A DNA stretch of 64,000 nt from Selenomonas sp. AB3002 (GCF_000702545.1 NZ_JNIO01000008.1:744001-808000), one strand, 5' to 3'. Positions 40,312 to 50,169 are shown, counted from the first letter of the stretch. The notes: generated by a model not told the origin, from the sequence alone. Made by a program: numbers and translations.

Positions 40312-41225
40312 GCTGCTTCCCCCTTTACAGCCAGCATCTTTTCCAAAGCCGCCACAGACTTCAGGCGGATTTCCTCCGGCACCACCACCCGGGGTTCCAT
40401 GTTCTTCAGGGCGTCACGCACCTTCTCCAGAGAGGTCTTCTTCATATTGACGCAAAGGAGCTTCCTGGATGCCAGATGGAATTTCTTGCTTGGACAACGC
40501 TCTGTCAATTCGTACATGACCCCTTCCTCCGTGGCGATGATGAATTCCTCTGCCTGGCTTTTTTGCGCAAAATTGACAATGCCCGTGGTGCTGCCGATAT
40601 AATCTGCCAGTTCCCGCACCTCAGGACGACATTCCGGGTGCATCAGCACAAGGGCTCCAGGGTGCTCTGCCCTGGCCCGGCGCACATCTTCCACCGTGAG
40701 CCGTCCATGGATGGGACAGCCCCCCTGCCACTTCAGGAGTTCCCGGCCGCACTGCTCCTCGGCCCAGGAGCCAAGGTTGGCATCGGGAACAAAGATGACC
40801 TCCTGTTCCCGGGGCAAAGAAGCCACCACGGCAGCAGCATTTGATGAGGTGCAGCAAATGTCACTCATGGCCTTGACAGCTGCAGGGGTGTTCACATAGG
40901 AAACCACCAGCGCTTCCGGGCGCTCGGCCTTGGCCCTGCGGACCTCTCCTGTAATAGCATCGGTGAACATCTGGCAGCCGGCATCCACCGCAGGCAGCAG
41001 GGTAATCTTGTCCGGGGACAGGATATTGGCGGTCTCCGCCATGAACCGCACTCCGCAGAAGACGATGACTTCCGCATCAGTGGCGGCAGCCTGCTGGGAC
41101 AAGCCAAAGGAGTCCCCTGTGAAATCGGCAATTTCCTGAATCTCTTCCGGCTGGTAGACATGGGCCAGGATTACGGCCTTGCGCTGCCGCTTCAGTTCCA
41201 TGATTTCCTCAATGATATCTTCCAT
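40296..41225 (-). CDS. nadA: Quinolinate synthase
   Basis: 309 residues. Condenses iminoaspartate with DHAP on a 4Fe-4S cluster. Motifs: AVILAHVYQPEEIQEIADF, CGVRFMAETANILSP, SDICCTSSNA, PDANLGSW, HPECRPEV, and a C-terminal LLCVNMKKT; the cysteines in the first, third and last thirds fit the cluster ligands. The ATG at 41225 follows AGGAG. It is first in nadABC, directly after the palindromic operator. Confidence 0.96.
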   Translation of the reverse strand: MEDIIEEIMELKRQRKAVILAHVYQPEEIQEIADFTGDSFGLSQQAAATDAEVIVFCGVRFMAETANILSPDKITLLPAVDAGCQMFTDAITGEVRRAKAERPEALVVSYVNTPAAVKAMSDICCTSSNAAAVVASLPREQEVIFVPDANLGSWAEEQCGRELLKWQGGCPIHGRLTVEDVRRARAEHPGALVLMHPECRPEVRELADYIGSTTGIVNFAQKSQAEEFIIATEEGVMYELTERCPSKKFHLASRKLLCVNMKKTSLEKVRDALKNMEPRVVVPEEIRLKSVAALEKMLAVKGEAACSAI

Positions 41226-41246
41226 AAACAAACTCCTCACATAAGA

Positions 41247-41286
41247 AATAGCATTGTCTACTGTCTTGACAGCAGACAATGCTATT
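41247..41286. promoter_or_regulatory. 40-bp palindromic operator of nadABC
   Basis: Two 19-bp arms with one mismatch, AATAGCATTGTCTACTGTC and GACAGCAGACAATGCTATT, meet at TT, so the centre is TGTCTTGACA. It overlaps the -10 box and the start point. The same core is in the niaP leader, which points to a NiaR-type niacin-responsive repressor. A transcript covering it would fold into a long hairpin too. Confidence 0.65.
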
Positions 41287-41312
41287 CTAACTTTATTTTC
41301 CCCATCTGGCAA
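41284..41312 (-). promoter_or_regulatory. Promoter of nadABC
   Basis: TTGCCA (41307-41312), 17 nt, TAGAAT (41284-41289) on the minus strand. Confidence 0.75.
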
Positions 41313-41342
41313 GTACGAACAACAAACTCCGCACATAATAAT

Positions 41343-41376
41343 GTACCGCCCCGTTCATATATGGACGAGGCGGCAC
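41343..41376 (-). terminator. Terminator of the crp-ccmF unit
   Basis: GTGCCGCCTCGT pairs with ACGGGGCGGTAC (12 bp with two G-U pairs) and is followed by ATTATTAT on the minus strand, 12 nt after the ccmF stop. Confidence 0.6.
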
Positions 41377-41387
41377 ACTATTCTTGC

Positions 41388-43499
41388 TTATTTCTTTGCT
41401 GCCAGCAGACAGCCGCAAGTCACGGCTGTGCAGGCAAGCCAGAGCAGCCAGATATAGGGCTTTGTGCTGACGGAAGCGGTGACTGCAGCTTTTTCAGCCT
41501 CTTCCAGGGAAGGCAGGATTTCCAGGCGCACCTTCTTGTAATCTTCAGTCATGCCTGTCAGCCGCACGCGCTTCCTGCCCTCCAGCACGCTCACCGGCTG
41601 GGAATTTCCCGTGCGGTTTTGAGATACCTCTATAACGGGCCTTATGGTATCAACCACATCCCCGTCGGTCACGGAAATCTCCGCCGTAAGCCTCAGGCGT
41701 CCCCCGGGCTCCTCCTCGGCCTCCACATCTTCCAGCAGATATGCCTCCTCTCCTGCCAGGGCAATCTGCTTCTTTTTCAGGGTCAGTTCCTCCACCCCCG
41801 TTTCCTGGGGCGGCGTGGGAGCGATATAGATATCCCCTGTCAAGGATTTATAGATGGCTGGCTCCCTGGCGGCATCAGAACCATTTGAGTGCAGCTTGGT
41901 GTGGGCGCGGACTTCCTGCCCGTCCACCTCATACACATAGGCCTTCCCTTTGCCATCTTCTGAAAAGTCCTGTCCCCTATAAGTTATTTCATGACCCAGC
42001 AGGCTCCTGGTCTCTCCTGCCTGGAACTCTTCCGAAAGAGTCTGGCTGCCGCTGCCGGAAAGCACGATGGCCAGAAGCCCCAGCCCCAGCCCCACATGAG
42101 CAATGGTTCCTCCCAGTCTGAGGCCGCTGCGGGGATATCCCAGGACAGAAGCTCCCACTCCCAGCAAGGCTGTCCCCGCCAGAAGCAAGGGCAGGATTCC
42201 CCTGACACCTGCTGCCAGGGCCAGGACCGCTCCCAGCACGAAGCATCCGGCCAAAACCATTTTCACCTTCTGCCCCTGCAGCAGACGGCTGCCGCCATAG
42301 CCCCGCATAGAGCAACAGGTCAGCACCGCCAGCATGGCCACGGCCAAAGGCAGGGTCGTCCTGACATAGAAATTCGTATCCACCGCCGCAGGTTTGCCTG
42401 CCAGTTGGGTGAGCAGGGGCATGGACATGCCCAGGAAGATGATCACCGCCATAAAGACCAGGAGCAGCATGCCAAGGGAAAGCAGGAATTCCCGGTTGCC
42501 ATAGCCCTCATAGATTTCCCCCTGGGGCAGTTCCTTCAGCTTCCAAATAAGCTGGCAAAGGGCGGCCATCAGCACCAGGGCATTCACCACCGCAATCAAT
42601 AGGCCGATGCTGGTGCCGCTGAAGGAGTGGACGGAAAAATCCCCCAGGATGCCGCTGCGGGTCAAAAATGTGCCATAAAGCACAAAAGAGTAAGTGAAGA
42701 TGGCAGCCAGGTGTGCCATGACGCGCACATTGGGACGAACCTTGGCCACCTTCAGCAAATGCAGCAGCACAGCCGCCAGCAGCCAGGGCACCAGGGATGA
42801 GTTCTCCACCGGGTCCCAGCCCCAGTATCCTCCCCAGCCCAGCACTTTGTAGGCCCAGTAGCCGCCAATGAAAATGCCCGCTCCCAAAAAAGCCCAGGCT
42901 ATGAGGGTCCATTTCCTGGCAGGCTCCAGCCAGCCATCATCCTTCGGGTCCTGCCAAAGGGCTCCTGCCCCGTAGGCAAAGGGCACTGCCAAAAGGGCAT
43001 AGCCAATGAAGATAATGGGCGGATGAATGGCCATCCAGGGGTCCTGCAACAGGGGATTCAGCCCCACCCCATCTTCCATGAGTTCCGCCACAGGCAGGAA
43101 GGGACTTTTCCCCAGCACCAGTACAGCCAGCAGGGCCTGCAGCAGCATATACACCGCCATGCCCTGGGGCGCCAGCTTCTTCCTGCAGGCCAGATACCCG
43201 CCCACCAGGGCGTGGATCAGCAGCCACAGTAGGAAGGAGCCCTGCTGCCCTGCCCAGAAAACAGAAAACTTGTACAGCGGATCCAAATCCTTTGACGAGT
43301 AATTTGCCACATACTCCAGACCGAAGTCATTTTGGAAGATGGCAGCCATCAGGAGGACACTAGCAACAGCCGTTCCTCCCAAGGCCCCACAGGCCAGATA
43401 AGCCCCCCACTTCTCCCCGGCCTTCCTGCGGAAGGCACACACGAACACGGCCAGTAAGGAAAAGGCCAAAGTAAATCCCAGGCTCGCAGCCCCTGCCAT
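41388..43499 (-). CDS. ccmF: CcmF/NrfE-type cytochrome c haem lyase
   Basis: 703 residues with many membrane helices. The haem-handling WWD segment reads GWGGYWGWDPVENSSLVPW near residue 220, with flanking conserved histidines (HPPIIFIGY). The C-terminal third has a periplasmic domain and a final helix. It attaches haem to CxxCH or, in the NrfE branch, to CxxCK of NrfA. It starts at ATG with GGAGG 7 nt upstream and follows the Crp/Fnr gene by 57 nt. CcmE, CcmH and the haem exporter are not in the window. Confidence 0.9.
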   Translation of the reverse strand: MAGAASLGFTLAFSLLAVFVCAFRRKAGEKWGAYLACGALGGTAVASVLLMAAIFQNDFGLEYVANYSSKDLDPLYKFSVFWAGQQGSFLLWLLIHALVGGYLACRKKLAPQGMAVYMLLQALLAVLVLGKSPFLPVAELMEDGVGLNPLLQDPWMAIHPPIIFIGYALLAVPFAYGAGALWQDPKDDGWLEPARKWTLIAWAFLGAGIFIGGYWAYKVLGWGGYWGWDPVENSSLVPWLLAAVLLHLLKVAKVRPNVRVMAHLAAIFTYSFVLYGTFLTRSGILGDFSVHSFSGTSIGLLIAVVNALVLMAALCQLIWKLKELPQGEIYEGYGNREFLLSLGMLLLVFMAVIIFLGMSMPLLTQLAGKPAAVDTNFYVRTTLPLAVAMLAVLTCCSMRGYGGSRLLQGQKVKMVLAGCFVLGAVLALAAGVRGILPLLLAGTALLGVGASVLGYPRSGLRLGGTIAHVGLGLGLLAIVLSGSGSQTLSEEFQAGETRSLLGHEITYRGQDFSEDGKGKAYVYEVDGQEVRAHTKLHSNGSDAAREPAIYKSLTGDIYIAPTPPQETGVEELTLKKKQIALAGEEAYLLEDVEAEEEPGGRLRLTAEISVTDGDVVDTIRPVIEVSQNRTGNSQPVSVLEGRKRVRLTGMTEDYKKVRLEILPSLEEAEKAAVTASVSTKPYIWLLWLACTAVTCGCLLAAKK

Positions 43500-43556
43500 A
43501 TATATTCCTCCAATGCTGAATTGATATATTGCTGAAATTTTTCTGATGCTCTTGCT

Positions 43557-44243
43557 TCAAACGATATCCCGCCCCAGTACCCGGGACTTTATGAGCCGCA
43601 GCCAGTCCGGACCTGTTTCCAGCAGCCCTTCTTCCTGCATCAGGCCGATTTCCCGGGTCAGGGCGCTGCGGTTGCAGTCAAGTTCTTTGGCCAGCTGCAC
43701 CCGTCCGGGCACCGCCACCTGCTCATTTTTCTGCCGCTTTTCCCTCTGCAGGAGATAGATGATGATGCGCTCCCGCAGGGATTTCTTCGACAACACCTCC
43801 ATCTTCTCCACCATGAGGAAGTTCTTCCTGGCCAAGGCTTCCAGGATATGCTTCATGACAATGCCATGGATGCGCCCCAGTCGCGGACCGGCAATCAGCA
43901 GGGACTTGTAAGGAATCCAGAGAACTTTCATCTCATTGATGGCCTCCACAGCACTGCCACTGTACTCCGAAGACAGGATGGCAGAGGTCACCCCCACCAG
44001 GGCTCCCCGCTCCAGGCTGTGCCCCACGTTCTCATTGCCCAGCCAGTCTTCCGTGAGGATCTGGGCCTTTCCCGTCACGATAACCCCCAGCTGATCATTT
44101 TTCTCGTAGGCCTCCAGCAGTCTTTCCTTCTTGCCATAATGCTTCAGCACTGCCGACGTATGCTGGATGAACTCCTGTATTTCCCCCATGGTCAGGCCGG
44201 AGAAAACAGAAAGCTCCGCCAAGTGCAGATCCTTCATGTTCAT
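43557..44243 (-). CDS. Crp/Fnr family transcription regulator
   Basis: 228 residues. N-terminal cyclic-nucleotide-like beta barrel (residues about 10-120), dimer helix, and C-terminal winged helix with the recognition region RVQLAKELDCNRSALTREI near residue 185. Only one Cys, located in the HTH, so an Fnr-type iron-sulfur cluster is excluded and the effector is unknown. Its position directly upstream of ccmF suggests it controls cytochrome c maturation or nitrite respiration, perhaps sensing NO or haem. Confidence 0.88.
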   Translation of the reverse strand: MNMKDLHLAELSVFSGLTMGEIQEFIQHTSAVLKHYGKKERLLEAYEKNDQLGVIVTGKAQILTEDWLGNENVGHSLERGALVGVTSAILSSEYSGSAVEAINEMKVLWIPYKSLLIAGPRLGRIHGIVMKHILEALARKNFLMVEKMEVLSKKSLRERIIIYLLQREKRQKNEQVAVPGRVQLAKELDCNRSALTREIGLMQEEGLLETGPDWLRLIKSRVLGRDIV

Positions 44244-44327
44244 AGGCAGCTCTCCCTTGCGTAAATTTCATCATAGTTACTATTTCTATCATTCCCGAAA
44301 ATTCCCTGCAATTTATTTGCACATAGT

Positions 44328-44365
44328 AAAAGCCTGCTCCTGACCATTCAGGTCAAGGGCAGGCT
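44328..44365 (-). terminator. Terminator of greA-lysS
   Basis: AGCCTGC and CCTTGACC pair with GGTCAGG and GCAGGCT around a small loop, followed by a short TTT on the minus strand. It lies about 30 nt past lysS. Confidence 0.7.
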
Positions 44366-44394
44366 CTCTTTCAGTCAGCCTTATGCAATTTGCC

Positions 44395-45912
44395 TTACTC
44401 TGCCACCGGCTTCATAGTCGGGAACAGCAGCACGTCGCGGATGGAAGGTGCGTCGGTAAGCAGCATCACCAGACGGTCCACGCCTATCCCTAAGCCGCCC
44501 GTGGGGGGCAGGCCATACTCCAGGGCGGTGATGAAGTCGCGGTCCATGACATGGGCCTCATCGTCACCAGCCTCACGCTGCTTCAGCTGCTCAAGGAAGC
44601 GGCCTTCCTGGTCGATGGGGTCGTTGAGCTCCGTGAAGCCGTTGGCCAGCTCACGGCCATAGATGAAGAACTCGAAGCGGTCCGTAATGCGGGGATCCTC
44701 CGGATTGCGCTTGGCCAAAGGAGAGATCTCCGTGGGATGGCCGGTGATGAATGTGGGCTGCATCAGGCTCTCCTCCACCTTGGCCTCAAAGGCCTCGTTG
44801 AGGATGCCGCCGATGCCGTGGCGCTCCTCGTAGGCCACGCCAATCTCATCAGCCAGCTTGCGGGCTTCTTCCACAGTCTGGCAGGCCATGAAATCCTTGC
44901 CCGTGGCTTCCTTCACCGCATCATTCATGCTGATGCGCTTGACATTGGCAAGGTCAATATCCACGCCCTGATAGTTGATCCTGGTAGTACCCAATACAGC
45001 CTGTGCTGCGTTGCAGACAATGCCCTCAGTGATGTCCATGAGGTCAGTATAGTCAGCGAAAGCCTGATAGATCTCAATGGAGGTAAACTCAGGGTTATGA
45101 CGCACGTCCATGCCCTCGTTGCGGAAGACACGGCCCATTTCGTACACACGGTCCATGCCGCCCACCACCAGGCGCTTCAGGCTGAGCTCCGTAGCAATGC
45201 GCAGGTAGAGATCGATGTCCAGGGCATTGTGATGGGTGACGAAAGGACGGGCTGCAGCGCCGCCGGCAATGGTGGAGAGCACCGGGGTCTCCACTTCCAG
45301 GAAGTCGCGCTCATCCAGGTAGCTGCGGATGGACTTGATGATCTGGCTGCGCTTGCGGAAGGTGTCCCGGACCTCGGGATTCACGATGAGGTCCAGATAG
45401 CGCTGACGATAACGCACATCCACATCTTTCAGGCCGTGGAACTTCTCCGGCAGGGGACGCAGGGACTTGGACAGCAGGTCGAAGTCCTCCACACGCACAG
45501 TGACTTCACCACGGCGGGTCTTGAACACATGGCCCTTGACGCCGATGATGTCGCCCATGTCAAGGCGCTTGAACTCTTCCTTGTACTTCTGCTCACCCAG
45601 CACATCCAGCTTGAAGTAAATCTGGATGTTGCCGGTGCGGTCATTCAGCACGGAGAAGGAAGCCTTGCCATGGCCGCGGATAGCCATAAGACGGCCGGCG
45701 ATGGTCACTTCCTCTTCGCCTTCTTCATCCTCCTGGAGGTAATCATACTTATCCTTCAGGGGCTGGGCGTAAGCGCTCACCTCGAAGCGGTGGCCGAAGG
45801 GGGCCACCCCCATCTCCCGAAAAGCCTCCATCTTGTCACGGCGCACCTTCATGAGGGCGCCGATATCCTGAGTAGACTCATTTGCCTGAGCCTGCTGGTT
45901 CTTGTCTGACAT
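44395..45912 (-). CDS. lysS: Lysyl-tRNA synthetase, class II
   Basis: 505 residues. N-terminal OB anticodon domain, then class II motifs 1 (residues about 190-220, including [10 protein letters not shown]), 2 ([18 protein letters not shown] near residue 275) and 3 ([12 protein letters not shown] near the end). Follows greA by 21 nt, a pairing common in Firmicutes. No T-box leader was found. Confidence 0.97.
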   Translation of the reverse strand: MSDKNQQAQANESTQDIGALMKVRRDKMEAFREMGVAPFGHRFEVSAYAQPLKDKYDYLQEDEEGEEEVTIAGRLMAIRGHGKASFSVLNDRTGNIQIYFKLDVLGEQKYKEEFKRLDMGDIIGVKGHVFKTRRGEVTVRVEDFDLLSKSLRPLPEKFHGLKDVDVRYRQRYLDLIVNPEVRDTFRKRSQIIKSIRSYLDERDFLEVETPVLSTIAGGAAARPFVTHHNALDIDLYLRIATELSLKRLVVGGMDRVYEMGRVFRNEGMDVRHNPEFTSIEIYQAFADYTDLMDITEGIVCNAAQAVLGTTRINYQGVDIDLANVKRISMNDAVKEATGKDFMACQTVEEARKLADEIGVAYEERHGIGGILNEAFEAKVEESLMQPTFITGHPTEISPLAKRNPEDPRITDRFEFFIYGRELANGFTELNDPIDQEGRFLEQLKQREAGDDEAHVMDRDFITALEYGLPPTGGLGIGVDRLVMLLTDAPSIRDVLLFPTMKPVAE

Positions 45913-45933
45913 ATGCTCAAATGCTCCTATCTA

Positions 45934-46404
45934 TTAGCCCTTGATTTCCACGATCTGATACTTGATGACGCCTGCGGGAGCGTGGACATCCACGGTAGCT
46001 CCTACCTTCTGGCCCAGCAAAGCGCTGCCCAGGGGAGACTCATTGGAAATCTTGCCCTCATCCGGGTCTGCCTCGGTGGAGCCCACCAGCATGAAGGTGT
46101 CCTCCTCGTCATACTCCAGGTCCTTCACCACGACCTTGCTGCCCATCTGCACCACGTCGCCGCTGCCAGCCTTGATGATCTCAGAGTTGCGAATCTTGTT
46201 CTCCAGCTCCTGGATCTCGCCTTCCAGGAAAGCCTGCTCGTTTTTCGCATCATCATACTCGGAGTTCTCGGAAAGGTCGCCCAGAGCGATAGCTGCCTTC
46301 AAGCGGTCAGCCACCTCCATGCGGCGCACTTCCTTCATGTATTTGAGCTTTTCTACCAGTTTATTATAACCGTCTTCGGTCAGCATGACTTTCTTGTCTG
46401 CCAT
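45934..46404 (-). CDS. greA: Transcription elongation factor GreA
   Basis: 156 residues. N-terminal coiled coil with the catalytic acidic tip GDLSENSEYDDAKNEQ near residue 42, and C-terminal FKBP-like domain (SPLGSALLGQKVGATVDV). Rescues backtracked RNA polymerase. Confidence 0.97.
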   Translation of the reverse strand: MADKKVMLTEDGYNKLVEKLKYMKEVRRMEVADRLKAAIALGDLSENSEYDDAKNEQAFLEGEIQELENKIRNSEIIKAGSGDVVQMGSKVVVKDLEYDEEDTFMLVGSTEADPDEGKISNESPLGSALLGQKVGATVDVHAPAGVIKYQIVEIKG

Positions 46405-46442
46405 GTTTAACGCCCCTTTTTCTAATATAGATTAACTTATTT

Positions 46443-46471
46443 AGTATACGGAGTTTATTTGGCCTTGTCAA
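46443..46471 (-). promoter_or_regulatory. Promoter of greA-lysS
   Basis: TTGACA (46466-46471), 17 nt, TATACT (46443-46448) on the minus strand. The -35 box is inside the 3' end of the upstream GIY-YIG gene. Confidence 0.82.
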
Positions 46472-46703
46472 TGAGTGCCAGCTTTTGCTTGTGGGTAAGG
46501 CGCTTCAAATGCCACTCCCTGCTCATGGCCGTGTGCCTATCCGGCAGTTCCTCGAAATATGCCAGACGGACAGGCAGGCGGGACCGGGTGTACTTGCCTC
46601 CCTGCCCCGCCTGATGGGTCCTGATGCGTTTTTCCAGGTCATTGGTCCAGCCCACATATAGGCTGCCGTCCCCGCATTCCAGCATATAAGTGAAGGCCGG
46701 CAA
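46455..46703 (-). CDS. GIY-YIG nuclease superfamily protein (UPF0213/YhbQ-like)
   Basis: 82 residues: one GIY-YIG domain with TYMLECGDGSLYVGWTND, the catalytic Arg in LEKRIRTHQ and Glu in YFEELPDRHTAMSRE. Function of these short proteins is unsettled. Starts at TTG with GGCGGAG upstream, directly after the PPIase stop. Confidence 0.88.
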   Translation of the reverse strand: MPAFTYMLECGDGSLYVGWTNDLEKRIRTHQAGQGGKYTRSRLPVRLAYFEELPDRHTAMSREWHLKRLTHKQKLALIDKAK

Positions 46704-47270
46704 TTACTCCGCCTCTTTGATGGTGACCTTCTGCATCACCACGTCCTCCAGGGGGCGGTCGGAGAAGTCAGTCTTGACCTTGCCAATCTTCTTCACCACA
46801 TCCATGCCCTTCACGACCTTGCCGAAGACTGCATGATGGCCGTCCAGCCAGGGAGTCTTGTCCAAAGTGATGAAGAACTGGCTGCCGCCGGTGTTGGGGC
46901 CTGCATTGGCCATGGAGAGGATACCCTCGCTGCTGTGGCGGAGGCCGTCACCGAACTCATCATCAATGGTGTAGCCAGGGCCGCCCATGCCGGTGCCCGT
47001 GGGGTCGCCGCCCTGGATCATGAAGCCGTCAATGACGCGGTGGAAGATAATGCCGTCATAGAAGCCCTTCTCCGTCAGGTCAATGAAGTTCTTGGTGGTC
47101 TTCGGTGCCTTGTCCTCAAAAAGCTCGATTTCAAAAGTTCCCAGATTGGTTTCAAAAACTGCGATGCGGTTTGCCACTTTCTTCGTGCCTCCATTATTGT
47201 CCGCCTGGGCCAGGCACCCGCCAGTCAGCAGGAGCATGAGCGCCAGGGCCAAAATCATTATCTTTTTCAT
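46704..47270 (-). CDS. Cyclophilin-type peptidyl-prolyl isomerase, exported
   Basis: 188 residues. Signal peptide with a possible lipobox LTGGC at residues 15-19, so probably membrane anchored outside the cell membrane. The cyclophilin domain has [29 protein letters not shown] (residues about 62-90), [31 protein letters not shown] and [14 protein letters not shown]. Catalytic Arg in FHRVI is present. It assists folding of exported proteins. Confidence 0.93.
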   Translation of the reverse strand: MKKIMILALALMLLLTGGCLAQADNNGGTKKVANRIAVFETNLGTFEIELFEDKAPKTTKNFIDLTEKGFYDGIIFHRVIDGFMIQGGDPTGTGMGGPGYTIDDEFGDGLRHSSEGILSMANAGPNTGGSQFFITLDKTPWLDGHHAVFGKVVKGMDVVKKIGKVKTDFSDRPLEDVVMQKVTIKEAE

Positions 47271-47311
47271 TTTACCTTACCTCCTGAGGTTTTTTCAATA
47301 GTTTCCCTAAA

Positions 47312-48556
47312 TTAGTCAAGAACTCCGGGGGCAAAATTGCCGTTTCTGAAAATCTCCACTTTCTCCCCCTCACGGGTAATGCCCACAATGGAGAGGTCAG
47401 CGGTGCCTATCATGAAGTCCTCGTGGACCAGGGAATCGTTCACTCCATGCTGCAGCAGTGTCACGCTGTCCATCTTCTCCCCGCCCTCCAGGCAGGTGGG
47501 ATAAGCCTTGCCCAGAGCCAGATGGCAGGCGGCGTTCTCGTCGAAGAGGGTGTTGTAGAAGAGGATGCCGCTGTTGGAGATGGGTGAATCATATGGCACC
47601 AGGGCCACTTCGCCAAGATAATGGGAACCCTCGTCCATATTGATAAGTTCCTTCAGAGTTTCCTCTCCAACTTCTGCCCCGAAGTCCACCACACGACCCT
47701 CCTTGAAGGTCAGGTGGAAATTCTCAATGCGGTTGCCGTTGTAAATCAAGGGCTTGGAGGCGTAAACCGTGCCGTTCACCCCCTCCCGCAGGGGCAGGGA
47801 GTAGACTTCCTCCGTAGGCATATTGGCGGCAAAAGTCACTCCCGTGGCGGCTTTCTCCGCTCCCCCTGCCCAGATATGGCCCTCCGGCAGTTCCACCGTA
47901 AGGTCTGTGCCCAGGTTGTTCTTGTAGTGCAGGGCCTTGAAGTTCTGCTTGTTCAGGAACTCAGCCGCTTTTTGCAAAGTAGCGATATGCTCCTTCCAGG
48001 CCTCAGCCGGGTCTGTCTCTGGCTCAATGCGCACCGTGCGGAAGATTTCCTGCCAGAGACTGGCCTTGGCCTCTTCCTCACCCAATTCCGGGAAAACCTT
48101 CTTCGCCCAGCCTGCCGTAGGCACGGACACCACGCACCAGGTGTTCTCATTGTTCATAAGGCGCGCGCGATACTCCAGGAGCGCAGCCCCCGCCGCCTGG
48201 GCGGAAAGAGTTAGCTTTTCCTGCTCTATATCCTTGAAAATCTCAGGATTGCGGGCAGCAATGGACACAAAGGCCGCTCCCTGCTCTGCGTAATCCTGAT
48301 AGAAGCGCACTCTCCACTCAGGGAACTCCGCGAAGATTTCCTTCCTGCCACCCGCATAACGGATGCGGGCCAGTTCTTCATCTCCCCAGCTCACCACCAC
48401 ATCATGGGCGCCTGCCGCAAAGGCCTCGGCCGCAATGAGGCGGGCAAACTCTGCACACTCCAGGGGGGAATTGATGACCAGGATCTGGTCATCCTGCAGG
48501 TTCACCCCTACTCTGACCACCAGCCTGGCATATTTTTTCAGCAGTTCCTGTTCCAT
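47312..48556 (-). CDS. M29 family aminopeptidase
   Basis: 414 residues of the thermophilic-type metallo-aminopeptidase family (AmpS/PepS/AmpT). Metal-binding residues lie in the conserved C-terminal block: Glu in the NMPTEEVYSLP segment, and EVALVPYDSPISNSGILFYNTLFDENAACHLALG (residues about 310-345). Cytosolic. It begins right after the YitT stop codon. Confidence 0.92.
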   Translation of the reverse strand: MEQELLKKYARLVVRVGVNLQDDQILVINSPLECAEFARLIAAEAFAAGAHDVVVSWGDEELARIRYAGGRKEIFAEFPEWRVRFYQDYAEQGAAFVSIAARNPEIFKDIEQEKLTLSAQAAGAALLEYRARLMNNENTWCVVSVPTAGWAKKVFPELGEEEAKASLWQEIFRTVRIEPETDPAEAWKEHIATLQKAAEFLNKQNFKALHYKNNLGTDLTVELPEGHIWAGGAEKAATGVTFAANMPTEEVYSLPLREGVNGTVYASKPLIYNGNRIENFHLTFKEGRVVDFGAEVGEETLKELINMDEGSHYLGEVALVPYDSPISNSGILFYNTLFDENAACHLALGKAYPTCLEGGEKMDSVTLLQHGVNDSLVHEDFMIGTADLSIVGITREGEKVEIFRNGNFAPGVLD

Positions 48557-49492
48557 CTATTGCTTCCTTTCTGCGCTTTTCAGCGCCTCCTGCTCCATTT
48601 TCTTCTTCCTGCGCTTCAGCATTTCTTCGATGTCCACCCCCGGCGTGCTGAAGCCCCGGCCCATGACCTCGTTGGCAGAAATGACAATCATGAAGGCCCC
48701 GGGGTCAAAGAGGTTGGCTATCAGCTTTATCTTGGATACCTGGGTAAGATTCACTACCACGAACACCACATTCCGTTCCCGGCGGGTAAAGGCCCCCTGA
48801 CCGTGCAGGAAGGTGACCCCCCGGCCCACCTCCGTGATGATGCCCTCGGCTATATGCTGGGCCTGGTCGGAGATGATGAGCACTGCCTTGCGCTTATTGA
48901 AGCCCGCTATGACCTTGTCAGTCACATTGGCATTCATGTACATGCAGATCAGGGTGAACATGGCCGGCGCCACGCCAAAGAGGAAAGCCGCCGCCGCCAT
49001 GATCAGGCAGTTGAAGGCAAAGATCACGCCTCCCATATTCAGGGAGTAATACTTCTTCACAATGGCGCCGATGATGTCAAAGCCGCCGGTGCTGCCGTTC
49101 ATGCGGAAGACAATGCCGTAGCCGATGCCGTTGAAGACACCGCCGAAAATGGCTGAGAGCATGATGTCATTGACAGGCGCATAGGCATTCAGCGGCTTGG
49201 TGAAATCCAGGAAGAAGGAAAAGATAGCCGTGCCTATGATGACGTCGAAGGTATAGCCCCTGCCCAAGGTCTTCCAGGCCGCCAGAAGCAGCGGGATATT
49301 GTAAAGAAAGGTCTGCAAGCCTATGGGCAGATGGCTCAGGTAGTAGACAATGATGGCAATGCCCGTGGCGCCGCCTGTCAGCAGGTGCGCAGGCACCAGA
49401 AAGAGGTTGATGGAACAGCTGGCAATAAGGCAGCCCAGGGAGATACCAAGATACCGCAAAAGCCGGTGTTCGAGCATCTTCAGCTGTATCAT
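48557..49492 (-). CDS. YitT family membrane protein (DUF161 + DUF2179)
   Basis: 311 residues. Five or six membrane helices in the first 200 residues with HLLTGGATGIAIIVYY and MNGSTGGFDIIGAI, followed by the cytosolic DUF2179 domain (AEGIITEVGRGVTFLHGQGAFT) and a charged tail of Lys, Arg and Glu. Function unknown. Overlaps the upstream gene by 4 bp. Confidence 0.9.
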   Translation of the reverse strand: MIQLKMLEHRLLRYLGISLGCLIASCSINLFLVPAHLLTGGATGIAIIVYYLSHLPIGLQTFLYNIPLLLAAWKTLGRGYTFDVIIGTAIFSFFLDFTKPLNAYAPVNDIMLSAIFGGVFNGIGYGIVFRMNGSTGGFDIIGAIVKKYYSLNMGGVIFAFNCLIMAAAAFLFGVAPAMFTLICMYMNANVTDKVIAGFNKRKAVLIISDQAQHIAEGIITEVGRGVTFLHGQGAFTRRERNVVFVVVNLTQVSKIKLIANLFDPGAFMIVISANEVMGRGFSTPGVDIEEMLKRRKKKMEQEALKSAERKQ

Positions 49493-50169
49493 TCAGCCTT
49501 TCCTCCTATTCTGAGTTGAGGGACTTCCTCCTGTGGCAGCGCTGAAATGTCAATTTCCTTCGCTCCCAGCTTCTCAGCCAAGGCTGCATCTTCCAGCCCC
49601 TCTTCAATGTCAGCGCCCTCGATGGCCATGCGGTCTGCTTCCTCGTCCGTAAGCGGCAGAGCCGTAATACGGGCGCTCACCAGATGCCACGTCTCCACAT
49701 CCAGTTCAAAGAGCAAATGCTCATGGGCATGACCAGGCCGTTCATAGATGAAATATGGCACGCCCCCGTGCCACTGACGCTCCGTCTCGCCATAGGTTTT
49801 CTCCAGCCAGTAGGAAGTCGCCCCCTGACGCACATTATGGCGCAGGGTATAATCCTTGCCAGACAGGGCAATATCTGCCACTTTGCCTGTGGCTTTAACA
49901 ATCCCCACTCTGACCTCAGGATATTCGTAGATGGTCAAAGGTACTCCCTGTACCGTCTGTTCTTTATCAAACAGAGGTTCCCCCAGGATATCAAGCATCT
50001 GGGAGATTTCGTCCCCCAATTTCAGTCCTTTGTAGCCAAAGTCGCTGTCCTGCAGGGAAGACTTGGCCGCTTCAGCTGCGCCAAAGCAGGCAGGATTGGC
50101 AATCTCAGATGGTGCAGCTATCCCCAGGCAGGCTGCCACAGCAAGAATTGCTACCAACTTTTTCATCAT
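49489..50169 (-). CDS. Exported protein of unknown function
   Basis: 226 residues with a clear signal peptide ([19 protein letters not shown]). The mature part starts with [21 protein letters not shown] and alternates beta-like segments ([23 protein letters not shown]), ending in an acidic segment (residues about 185-205). The opening resembles the SmpA/BamE-like pattern of LGDxxxxVLxxLGxP proteins, but this is weak. It lies between dtd and yitT in one operon with 4-bp overlaps on both sides. Confidence 0.8.
   Translation of the reverse strand: MMKKLVAILAVAACLGIAAPSEIANPACFGAAEAAKSSLQDSDFGYKGLKLGDEISQMLDILGEPLFDKEQTVQGVPLTIYEYPEVRVGIVKATGKVADIALSGKDYTLRHNVRQGATSYWLEKTYGETERQWHGGVPYFIYERPGHAHEHLLFELDVETWHLVSARITALPLTDEEADRMAIEGADIEEGLEDAALAEKLGAKEIDISALPQEEVPQLRIGGKAE

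Noticed and set aside
45913-46454. T-box leader for lysS.
   Set aside because: lysS follows greA with 21 nt between; no T-box sequence or specifier hairpin is present near greA's promoter either.
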